Positions 6,228 to 10,770 of a stretch of DNA of 10,770 bases are shown piece after piece. Each line of letters opens with the position of its first letter. Positions within the stretch are counted from its first letter, which is position 1. Below the pieces are notes generated by a model. That model saw nothing but the letters and a program-made list of their open reading frames with translations. It had not been told where the DNA came from and searched no databases. The stretch is from Modestobacter sp. (GTDB lineage: Bacteria; Actinomycetota; Actinomycetes; Mycobacteriales; Geodermatophilaceae), in NCBI GenBank assembly GCA_025966175.1, contig JAOPVN010000554.1, positions 1 to 10,770 on the forward strand. The letters are read 5' to 3'. A program made the translations under genes and the position numbers.

Positions 6228-6233
6228 TACCCT
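6228..6233 (+). promoter_or_regulatory. Candidate -10 box for the Gfo/Idh/MocA gene
   Basis: TACCCT fits the TAnnnT pattern and lies 28 bases before the ATG at 6262, inside the 85-base gap after the glycosyltransferase. No clear -35 is seen. A separate promoter here would set the right-hand locus apart from the left one. Confidence 0.35.
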
Positions 6234-6248
6234 CTGCCCGCGTCGGCG

Positions 6249-6255
6249 AGAGGGG
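6249..6255 (+). promoter_or_regulatory. Shine-Dalgarno of the Gfo/Idh/MocA gene
   Basis: AGAGGGG, 6 bases before ATG 6262, supports that start; the dinucleotide-binding motif begins 14 codons later. Confidence 0.65.
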
Positions 6256-6261
6256 ACCGGC

Positions 6262-7449
6262 ATGACCGGAGCGGCGGCAGGCTCCGACGGTGCGCGGCCG
6301 GTGGGGATCGGCGTCATCGGCTTCGGCTGGATGGGGAACGTGCACGCCCGGGCCTACGCGCGGGTCCGGCACCACTTCCCGGACCTCGGCGTCGTCCCGG
6401 AGCTCGTGCTGGTGGCCGACGACGTCCCCGGTCGCGCCGCGGCGGCCGCCACCCAGTTCGGGTTCGCCGGCGCGGTGCAGGACTGGCGGGACGTGCTCAC
6501 CGATCCCCGGGTGCACGCGGTGAGCGTCACGGCGCCGAACTGGCTGCACCGGGAGATCGGGACCGCAGTCGCCGAGTCCGGGCGGCACCTGTGGATCGAG
6601 AAGCCGGTCGGGCTGAGCGCCGAGGACGCGCGCGCAGTGGCCGCCGCCGTCCGGGCCGCCGGCGTGCAGAGCGCCGTCGGGTTCAACTACCGGAACGCAC
6701 CCGCGGTGGCGCTCGCCCGGCAGCTGATCGCGTCCGGTGACATCGGCCGGGTCACGCACGCCCGGTTCCACTTCCTCAGCGACTACGCCGCCTCCCCGGC
6801 GGGAGCGCTGACCTGGCGCTACGATCGGGCCCGGGGTGGCAACGGCGTCCTCGGCGACCTCGCGTCGCTCGCCGTCGACCTGGTCCGGTACATGCTCGGG
6901 GACATCGCCTCGGTCGTCGCCGACACCGCCGTCTTCCTGCCGGAGCGGCCCCGGGCCACCGGACCGACCGCCGGCCACGTGCAGGCGGCGGGAGGGGCGC
7001 CCGGCCGGGTGGAGAACGAGGACTACGTCGCCGCGCTGCTGCGGCTGGCCTCAGGTGCGCGGGCCGTGCTGGAGGCCAGCCGGGTCACGGTGGGGGAGCA
7101 GAACACCTACGGGTTCGACGTGCACGGCACCGCGGGCCGGCTGATCTGGGACTTCCGCCGGATGGGGGAGCTGGGGGTCGCGCGCGGGAGCGCGGCCCAG
7201 GACCAGCCGGTGAGCACGGTGTACGTCGGTCCGGGAGACGGCGACCTGGGAGCGTTCCAGCCAGGCGCCGGGATGGCCATGGGCTATGACGACCTGAAGG
7301 TCATCGAGGCCCGGGACTTCCTGCGCTCGATCGCCGAGGGCCGGTCGTCCGGCACCGAGCTCGCCGACGCCGTGCGCGCCGCCGTGACCCTCGACGCCCT
7401 GGCCGCCTCCGCGGCGGACGGTTCGTGGGTGGACGTCCCCGCCGACTGA
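6262..7449 (+). CDS. Gfo/Idh/MocA-family oxidoreductase
   Basis: A 395-residue NAD(P)-dependent sugar or cyclitol dehydrogenase-like protein, of usual family length. GIGVIGFGWMG (15-25) is the dinucleotide-binding Gly-rich loop, ADD (52-54) ends the second strand and suggests NAD, TAPNWLH (90-96) contacts cofactor, and WIEKPVGL (111-118) contains the conserved Lys114. The substrate domain includes GFNYRNAPAV (140-149) and GGNGVLGDLASLAVD (192-206). Asp199 is kept, but the catalytic His found four residues later in inositol dehydrogenase and most relatives is Leu203 (codon CTC at 6868-6870). The gene has its own ribosome site and a possible promoter, and lies upstream of a sugar-type ABC importer on the same strand. 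It probably acts on the imported sugar or polyol, but the missing His makes a different mechanism, or loss of dehydrogenase activity, possible. Confidence 0.9.
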   Translation: MTGAAAGSDGARPVGIGVIGFGWMGNVHARAYARVRHHFPDLGVVPELVLVADDVPGRAAAAATQFGFAGAVQDWRDVLTDPRVHAVSVTAPNWLHREIGTAVAESGRHLWIEKPVGLSAEDARAVAAAVRAAGVQSAVGFNYRNAPAVALARQLIASGDIGRVTHARFHFLSDYAASPAGALTWRYDRARGGNGVLGDLASLAVDLVRYMLGDIASVVADTAVFLPERPRATGPTAGHVQAAGGAPGRVENEDYVAALLRLASGARAVLEASRVTVGEQNTYGFDVHGTAGRLIWDFRRMGELGVARGSAAQDQPVSTVYVGPGDGDLGAFQPGAGMAMGYDDLKVIEARDFLRSIAEGRSSGTELADAVRAAVTLDALAASAADGSWVDVPAD

Positions 7450-7651
7450 GGGCGGACCTGCCCGCACCGACCCTCCGCACACGCTCCGGGACGGCGTGCC
7501 CACGGGCAGTGGCGGAGGTCGCCCGGCCGGTCGTCCGTCGTCGTCCCCGGCGGCGTCCCAGGGGGCCGCCCGGGACGTTCCGACGTGCTCCGGAGGCCGC
7601 CGGCGACGGCGTTGCGGACCCTCTCGTGCTGCCGGGCGGTGCGGAGGACCC
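7450..7651. other. Intergenic stretch with no recognisable feature
   Basis: The first 202 bases of the 375-base gap between the oxidoreductase and the binding-protein gene. I see no plausible gene, no strong terminator with a T-run and no repeat. Short open frames here have composition typical of random high-GC sequence. Confidence 0.5.
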
Positions 7652-7657
7652 TTGACG
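7652..7657 (+). promoter_or_regulatory. Candidate -35 box of the ABC importer operon
   Basis: TTGACG matches five of six bases of the TTGACA consensus and lies at the edge of an unusually AT-rich patch (about 7652-7712) for this genome. The best-spaced -10 candidate (CACATT, 7675-7680, 17-base spacer) is weak and lies inside the first 9-base repeat; TACAAA at 7700-7705 is a better -10 by sequence but is too far away to pair with this -35. Confidence 0.4.
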
Positions 7658-7671
7658 AGCCATGTAAGCCC

Positions 7672-7694
7672 TGTCACATTCCTCATGTCACATT
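7672..7694 (+). repeat. Tandem TGTCACATT repeats, probable operator
   Basis: TGTCACATT occurs at 7672-7680 and again at 7686-7694, identical over 9 bases and offset by 14. The second copy lies in ATGTCACAT (7685-7693), a perfect odd-length palindrome around the central C, and the first contains the shorter palindrome TGTCACA. A partial third copy, TGTCCAT, follows at 7694-7700. The position between a TTGACG box and the binding-protein gene fits a transcription-factor site controlling sugar uptake. No regulator gene is in the window, so its owner is unknown. Confidence 0.5.
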
Positions 7695-7783
7695 GTCCAT
7701 ACAAACCTACGACGCGCAGGCGTGGCTTCCCGGCCCGGAGAGCGTCGCTCCAGCTCGACAGTCCAGGTACCGAGCAGCCCTGC

Positions 7784-7803
7784 GGTTGCCGCCCGCGGCG
7801 ACC
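7784..7803 (+). promoter_or_regulatory. Leader hairpin before the binding-protein ribosome site
   Basis: GGTTGCCG (7784-7791) pairs with CGGCGACC (7796-7803) over 8 bp, one of them G-U, closing a CCCG loop. It ends 8 bases before the Shine-Dalgarno at 7812 and leaves it free. It could stabilise the mRNA 5' end; it matches no riboswitch class I recognise and may be chance. Confidence 0.3.
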
Positions 7804-7811
7804 CGTTCCCC

Positions 7812-7817
7812 GAGGAG
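7812..7817 (+). promoter_or_regulatory. Shine-Dalgarno of the substrate-binding protein
   Basis: GAGGAG, 7 bases before ATG 7825. It fixes the start exactly at the beginning of the lipoprotein signal, although the frame is open back to 7585. Confidence 0.8.
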
Positions 7818-7824
7818 AGCACGC

Positions 7825-8802
7825 ATGAGGAACACCCGAAGGCCGTTGCAGGCGTTGGTGGCGGTCACCGTCGCGACGATGGCGTTGGCCGCGTGTAGCA
7901 GCTCCGGGGGCGCCAAGAACGCGGGCGGGGGGAACGCCGGCGGTCAGGACTTCACCATCGCGATGATCACGCACGAGAGCCCCGGCGACACGTTCTGGGA
8001 CAAGATCCGGGCCGGTGCCGACCAGGCCGCCAAGGACCACGGGATGACGTTGAACTACTCCAGCGACCCGGACGCGGGCAAGGAGGCGACGCTCGTCCAG
8101 AACGCGGTGGACAGCAAGGTCGACGGCATCGCCGTCACGCTGGCCTTCCCGGACGCGGTCGGTCCGGCCGCCAAGTCCGCGATCGCTGGGGGAGTCCCCG
8201 TCGTCGCCTTCAACTCCGGCATCGGGAACTACCAGGACTTCGGCGTCCCGATGTACTTCGGTTCGAACGAGGACCTCGCCGGGCAGACCGTGGGCCGGCG
8301 GATCGCCCAGGACGGCGGGGGCAAGGCGCTGTGCGTCATCCAGGAGCAGGGGCAGGTCGCCCTGGAGACCCGGTGCGCCGGCGTGGCCAAGGCCTTCCCG
8401 AACACCGAGAACCTGAACGTCAACGGCGCTGACCTGCCCTCGGTGCAGCAGACGATCGGCGCGAAGCTGCAGCAGGATCCCTCGATCACCGACGTCGTGA
8501 CCCTCGGGGCACCGATCGCGCTCGGGGCCATGCAGGCCAAGGCGGACTCGGGGAGCCAGGCCAAGGTCATCACCTTCGACCTCAACGCCGACGTCGCCCA
8601 GGCCATCCAGAACGGCACCATCGCCTTCTCGGTCGACCAGCAGCCCTACGTCCAGGGCTACATGGCCGTCACCGCCCTCTGGCTGAACCTCACCAACGGC
8701 AACGACATCGGCGGTGGCCAGCCGGTGCTGACCGGCCCGTCGATCGTGGACGCGAAGAACATCGGCCCGATCGTGCAGTACGCGAAGAACAACACCCGGT
8801 AG
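7825..8802 (+). CDS. Sugar ABC transporter substrate-binding lipoprotein (Peripla_BP_4 type)
   Basis: A 325-residue extracytoplasmic binding protein. It begins with a lipoprotein signal: positively charged MRNTRRP, a hydrophobic core (8-21), and the lipobox LAAC with Cys24 as the lipidated residue, followed by a Gly/Ser/Asn-rich linker to about residue 41. The mature part starts DFTIAMITHESPGDTFWDKI, the first strand of ribose/galactose-type periplasmic-binding folds, and continues with VDGIAVTLAFPDAVG, VPVVAFNSG, FGSNEDLAGQTVG, DVVTLGAPIALGAM and VITFDLNADVAQAI, then FSVDQQPYVQGYMAV, all typical cluster-2 landmarks. It would capture a monosaccharide or polyol outside the membrane and deliver it to the adjacent permease. 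Relatives occur beside inositol-catabolic genes in some actinobacteria, which with the Gfo/Idh/MocA neighbour makes inositol a reasonable guess, but fructose, ribose, xylose or another sugar is equally open. First gene of the importer operon, with its own promoter region. Confidence 0.92.
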   Translation: MRNTRRPLQALVAVTVATMALAACSSSGGAKNAGGGNAGGQDFTIAMITHESPGDTFWDKIRAGADQAAKDHGMTLNYSSDPDAGKEATLVQNAVDSKVDGIAVTLAFPDAVGPAAKSAIAGGVPVVAFNSGIGNYQDFGVPMYFGSNEDLAGQTVGRRIAQDGGGKALCVIQEQGQVALETRCAGVAKAFPNTENLNVNGADLPSVQQTIGAKLQQDPSITDVVTLGAPIALGAMQAKADSGSQAKVITFDLNADVAQAIQNGTIAFSVDQQPYVQGYMAVTALWLNLTNGNDIGGGQPVLTGPSIVDAKNIGPIVQYAKNNTR

Positions 8803-8812
8803 CCCGTTCCGC

Positions 8813-8839
8813 GGGGAACCGGGGCGGACCCGGCTCCCC
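8813..8839 (+). promoter_or_regulatory. Intercistronic hairpin between binding protein and permease
   Basis: GGGGAACCGGG (8813-8823) pairs with CCCGGCTCCCC (8829-8839), 11 positions with one A-C mismatch and a GCGGA loop. It lies in the 76-base gap after the binding-protein stop and is not followed by a T-run. In ABC importer operons such stems often reduce downstream transcription or protect the upstream mRNA, giving more binding protein than permease; that role is inferred here. Confidence 0.5.
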
Positions 8840-8878
8840 ACGGGGCAGCCCTCACCCCGCCTCCCCCTGGAGCACGCC

Positions 8879-9940
8879 ATGAGCTCGTCCGTGATGACAC
8901 AGCCGTCGGCACCACCTGCGGCGGCCCCACCGGCGCGGCCGCAGAAATCGGTGGTGGCGCGTGTCCTGGCCCGCCCGGAGATCGGTGCGCTGGCCGCGGC
9001 GATCGCCATCTTCGCCTTCTTCTACGCAGTCGCCCCGCCGTTCCGCACCCTGCCGGCCATCTCGACGATGCTCTACGCCAGCTCGACCATCGGCATCGTC
9101 GCCGTCGGCGTCGCCCTGCTGATGATCGGCGGGGAGTTCGACCTGTCCTCCGGCGTCTCGGTGGTGACCGCCGCGCTCGCCGCGGCGATGGTCAGCTTCC
9201 AGTTCAGCCTGAACATGTGGGTCGGCGTGATCGTCAGCCTGGTGGTGGCGCTGGCGATCGGCTTCGTCAACGGCTATCTGGTGGTGCGCACCGGGATACC
9301 CAGCTTCCTGGTCACGCTGAGCACGTTCTTCGTCCTGCAGGGCGTCAACCTCGGCGTCACCAAGCTGGTGACCGGGACGGTCGCGACGCCGAACGTCTCC
9401 GGGCTCGACGGGTTCCACTCGGCGCACGCCATCTTCGCCTCCGACATCGATCTCGGCTTCATGACCGTCAAGATCACCGTGCTGTGGTGGCTGGTGTTCG
9501 TCTGCGTCGCCACGTGGCTGCTGCTGCGCACCCGCACCGGGAACTGGATCACCGCCGCCGGTGGCAACCAGGCCAGCGCCCGGGCCGTCGGCGTGCCGGT
9601 GCCCAAGGTCAAGATCGGGCTGTTCATGGGCGTCGCGTTCCTGGCCTGGTTCCTCGGGATGCACCTGCTGTTCAACTTCAGCAGCGTGCAGTCCGGCCTG
9701 GGTGTGGGCAACGAGTTCATCTACATCATCGCGGCCGTCGTCGGCGGCGCACTGCTCACCGGTGGCTACGGCTCGGCCGTCGGTTCCGCACTGGGCGCGG
9801 TCATCTTCGGCATGACCACCCAGGGGATCGTCTTCGCCGGCTGGGACCCGAACTGGTTCAAGACCTTCCTCGGCGTGATGTTGCTGCTGGCGGTCATGGT
9901 GAACCTGTACGTCAAGAACTACGCGGCCAGGAGGAAGTGA
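8879..9940 (+). CDS. Sugar ABC transporter permease (BPD_transp_2 / RbsC-FrcC type)
   Basis: A 353-residue integral membrane protein. After a Pro/Ala-rich cytoplasmic N-terminus (1-30), about ten hydrophobic segments follow at roughly 35-51, 69-84, 92-107, 112-133, 142-162, 198-216, 246-265, 279-295, 299-318 and 329-346. MIGGEFDLSSG (82-92) matches the conserved GGxDLS motif of the family, and GGNQASARAVGV (228-239) is the cytoplasmic coupling loop that touches the ATPase. This is the ribose/fructose/xylose permease family, which normally works as a homodimer with one binding protein and one or two nucleotide-binding domains. The ATG at 8879 has TGGAG 6 bases upstream; an ATG five codons later is possible. 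The stop codon is one base from the ATPase start, so the two are translationally linked. Confidence 0.93.
   Translation: MSSSVMTQPSAPPAAAPPARPQKSVVARVLARPEIGALAAAIAIFAFFYAVAPPFRTLPAISTMLYASSTIGIVAVGVALLMIGGEFDLSSGVSVVTAALAAAMVSFQFSLNMWVGVIVSLVVALAIGFVNGYLVVRTGIPSFLVTLSTFFVLQGVNLGVTKLVTGTVATPNVSGLDGFHSAHAIFASDIDLGFMTVKITVLWWLVFVCVATWLLLRTRTGNWITAAGGNQASARAVGVPVPKVKIGLFMGVAFLAWFLGMHLLFNFSSVQSGLGVGNEFIYIIAAVVGGALLTGGYGSAVGSALGAVIFGMTTQGIVFAGWDPNWFKTFLGVMLLLAVMVNLYVKNYAARRK
9929..9934 (+). promoter_or_regulatory. Shine-Dalgarno of the ATPase inside the permease 3' end
   Basis: AGGAGG, a full-strength site 7 bases before ATG 9942, lies within the last codons of the permease. Confidence 0.8.
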
Positions 9941-9941
9941 C

Positions 9942-10757
9942 ATGACCGACACGATCAAGGAGCACGCGGCAGGCGACCTGACGGCAGGCGCGTCCCTGGT
10001 CGAGATGGACGGCGTGGGCAAGTCCTATGGCGCCATCCGTGCCCTGGAGGGCGTCAACCTGACGGTCAACGCCGGCGAGGTCACCTGCGTGCTGGGGGAC
10101 AACGGCGCCGGCAAGTCCACGTTGATCAAGATCATCTCTGGTCTGCACCCGCACACCGAGGGCAAGGTCACGGTCGATGGCAAGGAGGTCCACTTCGGGT
10201 CGCCCCGCGAGTCCCTCGACGCCGGCATCGCCACGGTCTACCAGGACCTCGCGGTCGTGGGCCTGATGGAGGTCTGGCGGAACTTCTTCCTGGGCTCGGA
10301 GATCCGCAAGGGCAAGTACCCGATGGCTCCGCTGGACATCAAGGGGATGCGCCGGATCGCCGACGCGGAACTGCAGAAGATGGGCATCACCGTCAAGGAC
10401 ATCAACCAGCCGATCGGGACCCTGTCCGGAGGTCAGCGGCAGTGCGTCGCGATCGCCCGCGCGGTGTACTTCGGCGCCCGGGTGCTGATCCTCGACGAGC
10501 CGACCGCCGCCCTGGGGGTCAAGCAGTCCGGTGTGGTGCTCAAGTACACCGCTGCAGCGCGGGACGCCGGCCTGGGCGTCGTGTTCATCACCCACAACCC
10601 GCACCACGCCTACATGGTGGGTGACCACTTCATCATCCTGAAGCTCGGCCGGCGGGTGCTGGACAAGAAGCGGTCGGAGGTCACGCTCGAGGAGCTGACC
10701 GCGGAGATGGCCGGTGGCCAGGAGCTCGCCGAGCTCTCGCACGAGCTGAAGCGCTGA
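9942..10757 (+). CDS. Sugar ABC transporter ATP-binding protein, single-domain (FrcA-like)
   Basis: A 271-residue ABC ATPase with every catalytic motif: Walker A GDNGAGKST (52-60), Q-loop Gln101 (VYQDL), signature LSGGQRQ (161-167), Walker B VLILDEPT (181-188) with catalytic Glu186, and H-loop His218 (ITHN). The aromatic A-loop residue is probably Tyr29 (VGKSYGAIRAL). It powers import through the adjacent permease. It holds only one nucleotide-binding domain, unlike the about 500-residue duplicated RbsA/XylG ATPases, so a homodimer is expected, as in the fructose FrcBCA system. It starts one base after the permease stop with a strong ribosome site, completing a binding protein - permease - ATPase operon. 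Only 13 bases follow the stop, so whether the operon continues beyond the window cannot be seen. Confidence 0.95.
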   Translation: MTDTIKEHAAGDLTAGASLVEMDGVGKSYGAIRALEGVNLTVNAGEVTCVLGDNGAGKSTLIKIISGLHPHTEGKVTVDGKEVHFGSPRESLDAGIATVYQDLAVVGLMEVWRNFFLGSEIRKGKYPMAPLDIKGMRRIADAELQKMGITVKDINQPIGTLSGGQRQCVAIARAVYFGARVLILDEPTAALGVKQSGVVLKYTAAARDAGLGVVFITHNPHHAYMVGDHFIILKLGRRVLDKKRSEVTLEELTAEMAGGQELAELSHELKR

Positions 10758-10770
10758 CCTGCACCGCGCT

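Noticed and set aside
7672..7694. A CRP/FNR-type site, because the minus strand reads TGTGAC twice.
   Set aside because: The half-sites are direct, not inverted with the TGTGA-N6-TCACA spacing, so a classical CRP site is not supported.
7051..9009. A 652-codon open frame on the minus strand across the oxidoreductase end, the intergenic gap and the binding-protein gene.
   Set aside because: It is antisense to two genes with clear family motifs, has no recognisable domain and shows the repetitive Arg/Gly/Asp/Val composition of a shadow frame in GC-rich DNA.
8852..10742. Long minus-strand open frames (8852-10021 and 9912-10742) opposite the permease and ATPase.
   Set aside because: Low-complexity His/Asp/Gln/Arg-rich translations antisense to complete, motif-bearing transporter genes.

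Overview
The window is very GC-rich (clearly above 70% by eye), with strong third-position G/C bias, GTG as well as ATG starts, purine-rich Shine-Dalgarno sites and TAnnnT-type -10 boxes. This points to a high-GC actinobacterium; the genus cannot be fixed from the sequence alone. Nine protein-coding genes fill most of the window. I see no rRNA, tRNA, CRISPR, insertion sequence or phage gene.

Left half (1-6176), a probable specialised-metabolism locus. Three different GT4-type glycosyltransferases (1-995 minus, running off the left edge; 1002-2114 plus; 4977-6176 plus) surround three enzymes of pteridine/flavin type. These are a small 6-pyruvoyl-tetrahydropterin-synthase/QueD-fold protein (2096-2470 minus), a medium-chain dehydrogenase lacking the usual zinc ligands (2493-3473 minus), and a fusion of GTP cyclohydrolase II to a RibD-type reductase with no deaminase domain (3570-4931 plus). 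Dehydrogenase and PTPS-like gene form one minus-strand unit divergent from the fusion gene. GTP-ring-opening, pyrimidine reductase, pterin-fold enzyme, redox enzyme and several glycosyltransferases together suggest a dedicated route to a GTP-derived heterocycle (pterin-, lumazine- or deazaflavin-like), possibly glycosylated. That product is an inference, and this locus is the best candidate for an undescribed system here.

Right half (6262-10757), a sugar or polyol uptake and oxidation locus. A Gfo/Idh/MocA oxidoreductase is followed, after a 375-base regulatory gap, by a lipoprotein substrate-binding protein, a BPD_transp_2-type permease and a single-domain ATPase. The last three form a ribose/fructose(Frc)-type ABC importer. 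The gap carries a relatively AT-rich patch with a TTGACG box and two identical 9-base repeats, a likely operator/promoter. Imported substrate is plausibly a sugar or cyclitol such as inositol, oxidised by the neighbouring dehydrogenase, although that enzyme has Leu at the usual catalytic His position.

Non-coding stretches are short except 7450-7824. The notable ones are the 96-base divergent control region (3474-3569), a GC-rich hairpin covering the ribosome site of the third glycosyltransferase (4936-4973), and an 11-bp intercistronic hairpin between binding protein and permease (8813-8839).
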